Shown here in pieces: positions 44,684 through 57,766 of a stretch of 64,000 bases of DNA. The stretch covers positions 310,001 through 374,000 of the forward strand of contig JAFEKR010000011.1 of assembly GCA_019022495.1 (NCBI GenBank), read 5' to 3'. Below the pieces are notes generated by a model that saw only the letters and a program-made list of their open reading frames with translations, searched no databases and was not told the DNA's origin. The position numbers were made by a program, and so were the translations under genes. The stretch is from Epichloe hybrida (Eukaryota > Ascomycota > Sordariomycetes > Hypocreales > Clavicipitaceae). Each line of letters opens with the position of its first letter. Within the stretch, counting starts at the first letter, position 1.

Positions 44684-47600
44684 TAATACCCCCCCTATAT
44701 ATAATTAACCTTAATTATAAAGTAAGCTACTTACTTAGGGCGTAGTTATTATATTAGAGCTTTATAAGGAAAAAATAAGATAAGGTACCTTATATCTAGA
44801 CATATAAGTAAATAAAAAGAAATAATAATAATAATGCTACTAATTAAAAATAACCCCTTATTATAGTTAGTAATATTCTAATAGTAGCTTACATATAGCT
44901 TTACTATAGTAAAATAAATATTATTACCTATTACATAGCTAGAAAAAACAATATAGATAACCTATGTTAATTTTTATAATTAGTTAAATAAATAAGGTAC
45001 TTAATGCTAGAGTTCTAAATAGTCTAACTAGAGGGTTTATATTATAGTTACTATAAGCTTATAGCTATTAGGCATATATGCGTTTAGTAATGCTAATAGT
45101 TATTATTATAATTTATAAATTACCTATATATAGTGCGTTAGATTACTTAAGGGGTCTAGGGTTAATATAAAAGAGACTAATTTTTCCCCCCTTTTACACT
45201 TTTCCTTTCTTTTATAATATCCCTTAACCTTATAAGTTACCCTTACTAGCTAAGTAATAGCTCTCTTACTACTATTACCTAGTAGTTACTAACCTCTTTT
45301 AGTCCCTAATTATTATTATTATTTATCCTTATTTATCTTAGTTTCTTGCCCTTATCTAGCTTATAAGTTTATACTCTTATTAGTATAACTTCCCTATCTA
45401 GTCTATTATAGCTAACTTATAGCTAGTTTACTATATCTAAGTCTTATACTTAAACTCTGCCTTTATTAATGCCTTAAGAAAATCTATTAACTAAGAAATC
45501 TCCTATAAAGTCTCCCTAAAAGTAAACTTCTTCTAAAATCTTATTATAAGTTTATTATATCCTTATAGTGTCTTTATTACTAACTTACTACTAGTAAAAT
45601 AACTTTAAAGAAAATTCTGTATATACGCTATTATTAGTAAGTAATAATATAAAATATCCTCCTAAAAAATAGTACTTATAAGATTCTAAGATACCTTATT
45701 AATAAAAAAACCTTCCTAGCTAAATATAATAAGTCTTTAAGTATAATATCTTTATTTACTTACTACTTCTTTATAGCTAATATTTAATAGGCTATTTAAT
45801 AAAATATGCTTATTACTTCTAAAATAATAAAAACTATATTATAGTATATCTTTCTTAACTAAAATTTACCTAGTTATTACTAATACACTACTAGACTCTA
45901 GCTTAAATTATATAGCTTTATAATAGGCTATTTAAACTTATTAAAGCTACTCCTAAAGGTAACTATTACTATTAAAATAAAGTAAGTATAATCCTATTTC
46001 CTAGACACTAGATTACTACTAACTTACTACTAGGCTATTATAAAAATAAAGAAAAAGCTATAGAATACTATCCTAGTTATAAAAATTCTAATAAGTATAG
46101 TTATATTCGCTATGCTTAAATATTTACTAATATTACTTATAAGGTAAAATATAATAAACACACTATAATAGCACTACTAAGTAACACTATAAATCTAAAG
46201 ACTTAGATTAATATTATAAACTATCTTTACTTTATAGCCTAGAATATCCTAAAGGTAAGCTTTCTTAATATATATAACTAATACTTAACTAACTTACTAG
46301 TAGTTTATACTAAATACTATTAATTTACCTAAATATATTAGTCCTATTAAGCTCCCTAATATACTTTAGGTTTATATATATAGAGAGAGGGATTCTAATA
46401 ATAAAGATACTTCTAAGGCCTCTTTCTCTATAGCTTTTATAGCTACTAATAATAATAAGGGACTAGTGGTCTTAAGGGCTAACTTTATTATAAAGGGATA
46501 AGTGCTTAGTAACTATATAATAGATTATTTAAGTTATCTAAGTAAATTAACTTTATTTTCTAATATCTTTAGTATATTAAGTTATAAAATATAACTACCT
46601 TATATTAACTTTATTACTTAGCTATTACTTATAGTTATTAATAATTTCTCTAGTAATAAAATCCCTTTTTAATACCTAAGAATTCTCTAAAGTATTATAG
46701 CCCTTCTATTTAACTAGATATTTATAATGCCTTCTATTATAGTAATATAAAATAATTCTCTTAACTTTAAACTCTTATTTATTATCTTTAATAGTATCTT
46801 ATAGTAAGGATATATTTTCTATATTTATTGAGTCCCCTTTAAAAGGTTTAAGACTAGTAATATTAAATATATTATATAATTAAGTCCTAGGTAGTAATTT
46901 TAATTAATATACTAATCTATAACTTCTAATTACCTTTTTAATCTTATAGGGGCCTAAATACTTTATAGCTAGCTTCTTACTAGGGCGTCTTAGGTTAATA
47001 TTTTTTATTAATAATAAAATATAGTTACTAACTTTAAACCTTATTAAAGTTCTTTTCTAGTTATAATATTTTTTATACTAAGTCTATAAGTTACTTAAAA
47101 GCTACTTAATTATAGTGTGCTTCTCTCTTAGTGCTAAAATCTTACTTTTAGCTTAATTATTTACTAAAGGGATATTTACTATTACTTACTATAGACCTCT
47201 AGGATTATAACCTTATAATGCCTTTACTAGTGTATAGCTATGCGTTAAGTAATTACTTATATTATACGCGAATTACGCTATTAATAGGTTATTTACCTAA
47301 TTAGTCTATTAAGTATAAGTAAAAGCCCTTAAATAATATTATAAGACCTAGTTTAAATATTTTATTTAACTATTTATCTAGGGGTGAAAAGTAATGCTAA
47401 GTAGCCGCTTTATTATAAGAAGATAGCAAAAAGTTATTTAGAAACCACTAGTAAATATAGAACCTTAGTCTATTATAATACCTTCTAGGGCTTTATAGTC
47501 TTTAAAAACATATTCTAAGAACATAGTTACTAGCCTATTGCTAGTTAGTTACGTTAATATAGGGATGTAAATACTGTATTTTATAAAACGGTTAATAATA

Positions 47601-50600
47601 ACTAAAATTACATTATAGGTTTAATTTAAATCTTTTACTAGTGGAAGTCTAGTAATAAAATCTATTAATAATTCTTAAAAGGGGCAATTAGGCACTAGTA
47701 ATATAGCTAGCTTGCTATATAGTTTATAATACCTTGGTTTTAAAGTCTAATAATTTATGTAAGTGCTAACGTGCACCTTTATATCTTTCTTTATTATTAG
47801 CTAATAATATTAGTTTATAATCTAATAAAGAGTTTTGCTTACTCCTTAGTGCCTAGTAGCAAGGTTATTATAAGTTAGTAATAAAATTTCTTTTCTTATA
47901 CCTAGAGGAATAAAAACATAATTCTTAAATATTAATAGCTTAAAGAGTTTAATTAACTATGTCTAGGACGTAGCTAAATCACCGCTTTTAAGTAACTTTA
48001 ATTAACCTATAGCAAAGTTATTACCTTGCTATGCTTTATATAATAAGACTTAAATTAAGGGTTTTAATTCTAAGCTCTTTTCTAAAAAGTTAGAGTTAAA
48101 CTTAGAAGAGGTTCTCTAAATAGATTAGATCCTAGCTATAATATCTCTATAAGTAATTAGTTTAATAAATGCTTCTAGTCTTATAAGGACATAGATAAGT
48201 AACGTTTTTAAGGGGTGCCCTTACCGCTTACTAGCAATAACCTATGCTAGTCTATCCCTATTAGTAATAGCTAGTCTAATAGGAAAATTAAAACAATTAA
48301 GCAATAAATAATACATATGCTAGGTACTAATAGTATTACTATAGCTAGCTTATTGCTTATTAACCAAAGTATAAAAAGTATTAAATAACCTTACTAATAT
48401 AACTCTTCTAAGATTATCTAGATCATTAGGTTCTTTAGGAATATAGTTAAGTTACGATTTTTTAAAACCCTAGATATTAGTAGTATTATCATAGCGTTAT
48501 TATAACTAACTATTAGTTACATTAAGTAACGTTTTTATAGAGCCTATAGCATTAATAATATTGCCATAGTATTCCTATCTCTTAGTATCTATAAATTTAG
48601 ATAAAAAGGTAGGAAGTTATATAGTTACTACTTTCTCTTTCCTTACCTTACTTATAAAATCTAGTCTTCTTAAAAGTAAGTTAGTAGGATTTAATTTCCT
48701 TATATAATACATAATCTTAAAGTTAAAGGATAAAGCTTATTAAGTGTAGTTACTTACTTACTAGTAAGCTTAGGCTTTGTAATAAGGTACTTATAGTTTA
48801 AATAATCTATAATAACTTTAATTATATAAGCTAAATAAGCAAGATAGTGTCTTTATATGTGAAAAGCCTCTTAGATAGCTAATAATTCGCTATTAGGTGT
48901 TAAATATCGTAATTTAGTATTAGTTATCTTTCTTAATATAAACGTAACTAGGTACTAGTAACCTAGCACTAATATTATAAGTATAGCCCTAATTATATGT
49001 CTAGATGTATTTATCTCCACTCTAAGATATATAAGTAGGTTAAAATACACTAAAATTAGCGCTTCCTAAAATCTTTATTAAAGCTCTTTAAACGCTACTA
49101 TCTTACGGGGTTTTAGTTTAAATATTACTAGTTAATTCCCTCTAAGGTAATCTATTAATAAAATAATAACTTTACTATACTATTTAATAAAACAGTAGTA
49201 AAATCTAGTAAAACTAAGAAATAACTAAATATTAAAAACACTATGTGGTATTAGCTAGGTTATAATTACTTTAACTCTTACTAGGTCTATTATAATACCT
49301 TTCTCTAATATCTTAAAGCCTAAAAATTCAACTTCCTTAACTAAAAATTAATACTTCTTAAGGTTAATAAAAAGACTTACCTCTTTAAACTTATGTAAAA
49401 CTTATTTAATATGCTTTATATAATCTTTAACCTTACTACTATATATTAGTGTATTATCTAGATAGATAATGTAAGTCTTATTAATAAGTCCTTTAAGAGT
49501 ATTATTAATATACTCCTAAAAAGTCACTAGTATATTAACTAGTCTAAATGGCATTACTAGATATTTAAAGTGGCTATATTAATAATAGAACGCTATTTTC
49601 TACTTATTACCTAAGCGAATATATAGCTAGTGGTATATATCTTTTAAATCTAGGACTATAAAAATAACTATGCTTACTAATTAATTAAGAATTTTAGTAA
49701 TAAGGGGCAAAGGGGCCTTATTCTTAATTGTGATCTTATTTAGGCCCCTATAATCCATATAAAGCCTTAATTTCCCTCCTTTCTTTAGAATAAATAAAAT
49801 CAGGGCTTTAGCTAGGCTAACTAATCTTCTAATCTACCCTTTAAGCTATATACTTATAAGGTACTCTCTAAGAACCTCTAGCTCCCTTTTAGCTAAATTA
49901 TATATAGGCTCCTAAGGTAATGTTTTCCTTTCTTCTAATTTAATTATATAAGTGTAACCTCCTAGTTTAAGAAGCTTACCCACTAACTCTTTAGAAAAAA
50001 TATCTATAAACTCTTTATATTCTTCTAGGATTATTAGTATAGGGCACTTAGTGCTCTTATTCTAATTTAATATAGCTTCTTTACTACTTATATTTTCTAA
50101 AATTAGCATAACTATAATACCTTTGCTTTTTTACTATAAATAAGCATACTTAAGGATTTATATAGTTACTTTACTATTTATTTATATATCTATTACTACT
50201 TAGTTCTCTAATTAGCTTTTTTCTTTTCCTTTTTAATTTTTATTTTCTAGAATACTTAGCCTAATCTTTATTACTCCTAATAATAAAGTAATTACTACTA
50301 TTTTTTTCTCTTTATATACTTATCACTTACTATAAGTAAAGGAGAGATATTTTATTATTACTAGATATCTCTAGTATTTATGCTCCTAATATATAATTAT
50401 AGGTAAATCCTCTTTAATCTAGTTTATACCTAGAATTATCCCTTTACCTATATTAGTAATAAAGTAGCTAACTTAGTAAACCTTTGTAAATCCTATACTA
50501 TCTTTTATCTTAACTAATTTTTTTAGAATTCCTTAATATAAAATCACTTTTTTACTTGCACTCTCTAATATCCTATTTAATTAGATTATATTTTCCTAAT

Positions 50601-52026
50601 CCTTTTTTAATACTAATCTTAGATAAATTATTAAAGACTATGCGCTTATATTAAATAGCACTTATATAGCTAACCACTAGTTATCTTATTATAGAGATGC
50701 CTATATTCTTATTCTATTATTTATAAGGTATTCCACGGCAAGATTATATTCCTAGGTCTATGCTAATTAAACTAGTATTATATTAGGAGACATAGCTTTA
50801 TTATTACTTTCCCTATACTTCTTAGTTATATATTTAGTACTTTTATAAGTAAAATAATCTAGTGCCTAATAAGTTAGTATAGCATGCCTAGGCTTTTTAT
50901 ATTTATAGTACACTAAGGATAATCTTTTCCCTTAGTTTTTACTTTATTACTATGCCTTATCTATAGGTAATATAAAATAAGAGCATTACCTCTTTCTTTT
51001 AGAGTCCTAACCTTTTTTATTATTTTAGCCTAAACCTATTATAACCTTTGCTTTCTTACCCTAGCCTTATAGTTAGCTTTAGGTTATTAGGATCTCTTAA
51101 CTAATTATTTGCTTCCTTATAGCATTATTTAAGCTATTTAGAAAGATTATAATTCTTAGATATATAGGGATTTCTTTAGGTAACTTAGCTTTTACCTTAT
51201 CCTAGGCTTATATAAAGGATTAAAATAATTAGCTATTCTTCTGCCTAAGATTTAGTAGTAACCTTATTACTTCTAAGTGTCTTATACCTATATCTATTAT
51301 TCTAGTTTTTAACTATTCTAGGAAATCTACCTAGGTAATTAATAAATAATTTATATACCTATTTATAGCTATATAATATATTTACTATTACTTTGCATTA
51401 CTAGCTAGGTAGCTACCTATATACGCTGCCTTAGTTATATTATCCTTAAAGGTATAGTAGTTTAATTTAAATAGTATGTCTAAGTTTACTAAGAAATTCT
51501 GCAGGCTTTTATATATTTCCCCTTTATATATAAGCATTTTTATCTATATTTTAATAAGACTACCTTACTATATAATTACTACTATATTACTATAGACTAT
51601 AAGTGAAATTATAGCTAATATTTAAGGGATAATTATAGGTCTAGATTAAGGGGTAATTATAGGTCTAGTTTAAGGTCTAGCTAATCCTAGATTTGCCTTA
51701 AGCTCTTTAATTTACACCTTTATTTATAAGACCTCTTATCTTCTCTAAAGGTAATATAGCTTAGATTATATAACCTTATAGTATTACTATAATGCCCTTT
51801 TTTCTTTAGTTATATTATCTATACCTTTACTTAAATTAGGATTAAGTAGCATTTATTACACCCTATTATCCATAGTTCTAGATTATAGGGGTTCCTTATC
51901 TTCCTAATTATCTATAGCTTTATTATTATAAGGTACTAGCGTGTTTCTAGTAAATCTTTAGAGTGTTAGCTATATAATAATCTAGCTAATAGTTTATATC
52001 CTTAAAAAGGTAATAAGAGATTAATT

Positions 52027-52296
52027 TATTATAGCTTATACTAAAAGGTTAAGAATAAAGTAATAGCTAAGACTATTATAGTTACTACTAGATAAATACT
52101 AGCTAGGGGTAGGTGCGTAAAGGTTTTAATCTTTAACCTAGTACTAATAATATACGTAGTCTTTAATAAATACCTTACTTCACAAGCATATAGCTATCTT
52201 ATAGCTAGCTAGCCTCTTTGTTATCCGCATGGCCCGAAGGTTCTCTAAAGACCTGCTTCAATAAACATCCTATCTTTGACCTCTGCGCTCCTGACA
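52027..52296 (-). repeat. 5' LTR of Gypsy A copy 3
   Basis: 270 bp, inner end TATTATAGCTTATACTAAAA mutated, outer end CTCTGCGCTCCTGACA unmutated. Confidence 0.95.
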
Positions 52297-52301
52297 GAAC
52301 C

Positions 52302-52426
52302 GCTTTAGAACCTTAGAATAAATAGCTTTACTAATAAGAATACTAATAAGATAGAAATAAAATAACTTTACTCTTACTTTACTAGAATAAACCCATTAGG
52401 ATAGATAGCTAATATATATATTGAAA
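52302..52426 (+). other. Continuation of the unclassified sequence
   Basis: This 125 bp joins 43605-44413 once Gypsy copy 3 and one GAACC are removed. It ends where the Copia LTR (TGTAGGGAGC) begins at 52427. Confidence 0.45.
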
Positions 52427-53236
52427 TGTAGGGAGCTAGTTGCCGGCTGGCAACAGCTGTACAAGTGCAGCTCTACGGTCAGGGACTAATAGAACCACCA
52501 CGTTAAATTTATTTAACGTAACGTAACGGAAGGTTTTGGCAGTTATTAACTAATAGGATTTAATCTAGATGACTTTTACGATATCTTATATACTAATAGA
52601 ATTGATTTTAGTGACGTTGTATAGGCAATGCGGCTGTTAGATTAAGAGGCCTAGCTATCTAGCTAGATTGAAAAGATCTTCTTCCTCTTATATACCCACT
52701 AACTGTATTAGTGAATCCGGACCGCTAAAGAGGTCTTATAGGCTACTTTTTATTTTCCGCAAAATTCATTTGTATGTAAAATCCAAAAAATTAACTTACT
52801 ACTATATAAACTAGCAACCTATATGCACTAAATTTTAGTCTAAAAAATATTCCTATATAAAATAAAAGCCCTATCTTCTAGCTTTAATTTGCTATATGTA
52901 AGACTTTTATATAACCTCTAGTTAAAGAGAAAATCGCTATTAAAGATAGCTATAGGGTAACTTACTTACGTTACCCTAGCTTACCTAATTACTAGTGGCG
53001 CTATGGTTATGGCTATGCTTGTAGCTATAACGCAATTAAATAATCCATAATTAATAATTGATTTAGATTAGTTATTCACATAGTTAGTTATAGCTATTAA
53101 TAGCTATAACGTAGCTATTAATAGCTACCTTCGCGACCGTTAATAGCTATAGTGTAGCTATTAGGCTTGCAATGCAAGCTAGTAATAGAAAGGTCCTTTA
53201 ACTAGAAAGGGCTAAAAATAGGTCTTATTTTTAACA
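52427..53236 (-). repeat. 3' LTR of Copia copy 2 (810 bp)
   Basis: On its own strand it runs from TGTTAAAAATAAGACC to CTAGCTCCCTACA, TG...CA ends. The polypurine tract lies directly upstream. The terminal hairpin GTTGCC-AGCC-GGCAAC is intact. Confidence 0.85.
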
Positions 53237-53489
53237 CCCCCTCTACAAAAGAATTACATATAAGCTAATTAAAAGCGTATAAAGTAATATAGGGTAAATA
53301 AGAACTTTTAGATAAAAACAGATAAAAGGAAAAAAACAGAAAAAGATAAAAGATCCCCTTTTAAATTCCTAGCTATTATTAAATATAGCTCCCTTTTTAG
53401 CGTTATTTTTAGTTCCCTATTAAAGGGATTTAATTGTTAGTTTTTAGTGATTATTAAGCCCTAAGAGCCTAATAAAAGCCTAATAAAGA

Positions 53490-53900
53490 GGCCTAGATAA
53501 TGGTTTCGTTAGGCTATCTGCAGGCATTAACTTTGTATCTAGATATTTAATCTTAGCTAAACCCTCTAAAACCTATTGCCTAATATAGTTAAACTTTAGT
53601 AAGGTATGCTTTATATAGCTATGTAAGGTAGGGTTATAGGTAGTGGTTATAGCGCCTTAATTATTGTAATATATCTGGATAGGGGGAGAAATAGGGGTTT
53701 TTAGCTCCTTAAATAAGCCCTAAAGCCACTATAGCTCCTAGAAGGTCTTGCAAATAGCGTTAGCTTTAGCTTCTAATGTTAATAGAGCTATTATACTAGC
53801 TTTCTTTGATTTCTAGCTAATAGGTCCGCTAGCTAGCTTAAATAGATAAGCGTAGGTTAATTTAGAGGTCTTTTTATCCCCTGTAAAATCACTATCGCAA
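53490..53900 (-). pseudogene. RNase H of Copia copy 2
   Basis: Minus-strand frames give GYCDSDFTGDKKTSKLTYAY-like sequence and LEAKANAICKTF, the DxDxAGD and STEAEY-type motifs of Copia RNase H. The frame is degraded by RIP stops. Confidence 0.8.
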
Positions 53901-55030
53901 TAACCTATTAGGCTTTTGCTAGCTATACCTTTAGGGTCTCCCCTATAAATTATAGCGAGGAATTTAGTCCCTAATAGGTACCTAAGCAGGTTTTTAGCTG
54001 CTTTTAGGTGCTCTATATAGGGCCTAGCTAGTGCTGTAGATAGCCACTAAAGTGTAAAGGCTATGTCTAGCCTTATAAGCAATATTAGGTATATTATAGT
54101 CCCTATAATGCACTAATAAAGCTTGATTTCGCTAGCTATTAAAAGCTTAGTGGTCTGCGTAGCTAAAACGCCTAGCTGAAGAGGTATGCTAATAGGCTTA
54201 CTATCTAGCATATTAAATTAATTTAAAGCCTCTAAGATATACTAAGATTAATGAATTTTTAGGACCCTATTAGGTCTATCTTATATAATTTAAACCCCTA
54301 AGAAGAATTTAGCTAGCCCCCTATCTTCTATTAAATAGACTTTATAAAGTTCCTTTTTAAGTCTTTAGATATAATGTAAATCTAGTCTAATTAGAAGATA
54401 ATCATTTATATATATAATAATAAAGGTTTTAGTGGAGGAATTATAGAATATAGCTAGGTTAGAAATTAGAGGGCTAAATCCTAGGGACTTTAGCACTATA
54501 ATTAGTGCTTGTTACTATTCCCTTAAGCTCTGTTTTAGGCTATATAAAGATTTCTATAATAAAATTACTTAATCTTTAGAAGGTTTATAGCTAAAACTTT
54601 TAGCTAATTTAGCTAATTTAGGATTTGCTTTAAGGAATTTAATAAATCTGTCTAGAATAACCATATAAATCTATTATTATAGCTTACTATTAAGAAAAGC
54701 TCCTATAAAATCGACCTGTTTGATTTCCTAGTTATTCTAAGCCGCTAGGGCTAGTAAAATCCTCTAGCTAGGGGGAATACTTATAGCTACAAAGGTCTCT
54801 AGATAACCTAGACCTTTGATTTGCATAAATCCCTTAGCAATAAGTTAGGCCTTACATTTTAAAGGATTATTTTCTTTATCCTTTTTAAGCTTATAAATAA
54901 GCCTATTCTTTAGTACTTTTTAGCCCTTAGGTACTTAGTCTTTCCCTATAAATTTAAAAGTACTAGCCTTTAGAAGCTATTTATATTCCTTATATGTAGC
55001 TTCTATCTATTTATCCCTTTTAGGGCTAGA
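53900..55030 (-). pseudogene. Reverse transcriptase of Copia copy 2
   Basis: Same motif series as copy 1, with the YxDD box read as YINDYLLI at about 54417-54388 (first Asp lost, second kept). IKGLGYLETFVAIS-like and GAFLNSKL segments lie at about 54830-54670. Stops at CAA/TGG codons break it. Confidence 0.88.
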
Positions 55031-55282
55031 TATAGCTTGCTTCTAGGTCTTAGGTTTAGGGCTATTAGGGTTGTTTTCCTTTAGCTTCTCCTATACCTTA
55101 AAGCAGATTTCTTTTATAAAATCTAGAGAAGAAAGGGAACTAATATTAACATCTATAGGGTTAATATTAGGGTTAAAGTTAGTAATTTTGTTAAAATCAA
55201 GGTCCGGAGTTAAAATCTGATTTCCTAGTGAAGTTATAGGCGTGGCCTCCTCTAAGGCCTCTGGAATTAGTTCCTTAGGGGG

Positions 55283-55513
55283 TCATATAGGCCCTATAGG
55301 GTGTTTTTCTTGACCTATAGGGGGACCTCCTATGTTATCTATAGGGTAATCCTTTAAACCTTGATTTAGATCTTGATTTTCTAAATTATTTTCCCCCTCT
55401 AAAGGGTTATCCCCTATAGAAAGCCTAGGTAATCCTTTAGAGACAGGACCTATAGGCTCTATAATCTTAATAAAGCTAGTCTTTATAACTAGTCTTTTAG
55501 AGGGGATGTACAC
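55283..55513 (-). pseudogene. Open fragment of Copia Pol, integrase-RT linker
   Basis: A 76-codon uninterrupted stretch, beginning MYIPSKRLVIKTSFIK and ending near GQEKHPIGPI. Copy 1 carries the same segment at about 27970-28190. It is an internal piece of the Copia polyprotein, not a gene of its own: the Met is internal and the frame was open only because RIP made no stop here. It is rich in Pro, Asn and acidic residues, as linkers between integrase and RT are. Confidence 0.85.
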
Positions 55514-55599
55514 TAGATAGGTGTTAGAACCTAGTGTAGCTAATAACCTTCTAGGGATAGTCCTAGCTACTAACTTCTAGGCTTTAGGTTGTTTTTCTA

Positions 55600-56340
55600 G
55601 GGGGATTAGAATCTTATAGTGAGATCCTATGGCTCTAATACTGCTAATATTAGTTGTACAGGGCTGATTTAGCTCCCTAGCTAGCAGTTGTTTAGGGCTT
55701 TTATCCTTAGTGGTATTAGCAGTTATATTAACTAGGTTAATAACTATAGGTAATACAAAACACTATAGATATAAGGGTAATTTTGCCCACTAGATAGTAG
55801 CCCTTAATTAATCTAGAATAGTACAAATAGAACGCTTTGCTAATCTATTTTGCTTATGGATATAGGGACTAGAAGTTATAAATTTAATCCCTTTAGAATT
55901 TAACTAGGTTTAATAACTAGAATCGATTTCTTAGCCCCTATTAAAGTGAAGGTGCCTAGGATATTAACCTAGTTGATTTTTAAGCCCTCTAAAGAAGCCC
56001 TTAATAGCCCTATAAATAGTTAGGCCTTCCTTATTAGGTAATAAGAACACCCACTTATATCTAGTTTTTTAATTAACTAGAAATAAGCAAATTAACTGTT
56101 TATTATATAGTATAGGGCTGATTTTTAGCGTATCCCCCTTTATTTAATCTAGAGCTCTAGGGGGGTTAGGGATAGCTAATTTCCTATGTCTTCTAACTGC
56201 CTTAGATTAATCATAAGCTATACATTTAAAGTCTTTATCCTTAATTTTAGAAAAATTAGGGATTCCTTTAGTTATAAGGCTTGTTTTCTTTAGCAAAGGA
56301 AGCCCTAGGTGCCCTAATTATACATACTATAGGCTAGCTA
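55600..56340 (-). pseudogene. GAG-pre-integrase and integrase of Copia copy 2
   Basis: Minus-strand LWYV*LGHLGLPLLK (about 56335-56295), SKIKDKDFKCIAYD, the WVFLLPNKEGLT segment and the ELNQPCTTNISSIRA segment. The last spans the site at which Gypsy A inserted in copy 1, here uninterrupted. Confidence 0.88.
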
Positions 56341-56849
56341 GTTCTAGTAACTTTTAATATTAAAGGTCTTTAGGGCCTGAATTAGGGTCTAGATTTAGGT
56401 CTAGATTAGGGCCCTCTCCGTTAGTCCCCTGCTAGGCCCCTTAAGAACCATAGGCCTCTTAGGGAGGTATTAGGGACTTTTTTCCTTTACTAAGGCCCTC
56501 TAACACCCCTAAATCTATTTCTTTAGATTTATAAGGGACCTAACCTAGGGCTATAGGCGTTGGAGAAGGGACTAAATCCCCTAAATCATCCCGTATGACT
56601 TCTTTAATATTATTATCTTCGTTGATTTCAGCGATTTTATCTAAATCAGAAGCCTAATCCGGCTTTTTAGAGGGAATTTAAACCTCTATAGGGTAGCTAA
56701 TCGGATAGCTATAACCCCTAAAGCTAGCATAGGTAAAAGGTCGGATATAATAAGATTTTTTATAGGGCCCTTTATGTAACGTTAGTGTAAATTGGTTTTT
56801 AACGTGAAAGAAAAAACCATGTTTTTCTATATCTAGGGCAGCAATATAA

Positions 56850-57149
56850 GACCTATCTTTAAGATAAAGATAGTTTTTTATAAAGTAACTGCTAGATATA
56901 TAGTGAATAAGGCCACTAACTATATTAACATTAAGCTAAGGAAAATATAGAGCATTCTTTAGCACTAAAGTCCTATATTTATTAGGTTTCTTTTAATATA
57001 AGACCTCAAAAACAGCACTACCGTGACCCTTAGGATAAATAGGGCCACCACCGGTTATAATAGGGTCGGATTCCCCCTTCTTAAAAGGGGTATAATCCCT
57101 AAAGACCTACCTAGAATTAACTATATGTACGGTTAAACCTGTATTATAT
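56850..57149 (-). pseudogene. Copia copy 2 aspartic protease
   Basis: Minus strand YNTGLTVHIVNSR at 57149-57110 fits the (D)(T/S)G-x-x-x-HI motif of Copia proteases with the catalytic Asp changed to Asn. It is followed by GHGSAVFEV and LVLKNALYFP*LNVNIVS, the LxNVLYVPxLxxNLLS signature. The hAT insertion at 57153 lies immediately upstream of the active site. Confidence 0.85.
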
Positions 57150-57152
57150 AAT

Positions 57153-57496
57153 CAGAGCATGTAATGTAATGTAATGTAATGTAATATTTAGGGTTTAGAT
57201 GTAATGTGTAATGTAATGTTAGGGTAAAATATAAGTGGGGTATATTAATATCTTATAATATTCTTTAGATTTTTCTCTATTAACTTAATATTACTGTTTT
57301 TTATTATTATAATTTAGTTATTTAGTTATAATTTTTTAATGTTTAAGCTTATTTAGACTAATAAGCTATTTACAGGTATATAGTAGCTAAATATAGTATA
57401 TTCTAATAATAAACTATACTATTATTTTTTCTTTAAATTATAAAGGTTTTTTTAGTTAAAGAACTTTTTTTTTAGATTTACTATTCTTTTTAATAT
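57153..57496 (+). mobile_element. Non-autonomous hAT, left part
   Basis: It begins CAGAGCATGTAATG, with tandem TGTAA units, then GTGGGGTATATTAATATC, and parallels the 29584-31281 element for about 300 bp. It is cut by Gypsy A copy 4 at 57497; the rest should lie beyond the window. The 8 bp before it are TATATAAT. Confidence 0.8.
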
Positions 57497-57766
57497 TGTC
57501 ACGGCTTGCACCAAAAGGTTAAGAACGAAGTGATAGCTAAGACTATCGCAGTCGCTACTAGATAGATGCTAGCTAGGGGCAGGTGCGTGAAGGTTTTAAT
57601 CTCTAACCTAGTACTAATAATATACGTAGTCTTTAATAAATACCCTGCTTTATAAGCATATAGCTATCTTATAGCTAGCTAGCCTCTTTATTATTTATAT
57701 AGCCTAAAGGTTCTCTAAAGACTTACTTTAATAAATATCCTATCTTTAACCTTTATGCTCCTAATA
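57497..57766 (-). repeat. 3' LTR of Gypsy A copy 4
   Basis: 270 bp, outer end TGTCACGGCTTGCACCAAAA, inner end mutated to CTCCTAATA. Confidence 0.95.

Larger units (their letters stand above)
44414..52296 (-). mobile_element. Ty3/Gypsy family A copy 3, complete, 7883 bp
   Basis: LTRs at 44414-44683 and 52027-52296, TSD GAACC. Minus-strand order is gag with knuckle (50910-50869), protease, RT with YIIYLDNTLIYSSK (about 49465), RNase H, integrase, chromodomain (about 46730-46680) and the 1.9 kb 3' region. It is collinear with copy 2, and differences are overwhelmingly C/T or G/A. It is broken by RIP throughout. Confidence 0.95.
52427..57152 (-). mobile_element. Ty1/Copia copy 2, 5' end cut by a hAT
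   Basis: Minus-strand order: protease (about 57149-56900), GAG-pre-integrase (about 56335-56295), integrase, linker, RT, RNase H, polypurine tract (GAGGGGG at 53243-53237) and 3' LTR (53236-52427). It is continuous where copy 1 carries its Gypsy and hAT insertions. RIP is light, so many segments stay readable. The gag and 5' LTR lie beyond the hAT insertion at 57153 or are lost. Confidence 0.92.
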
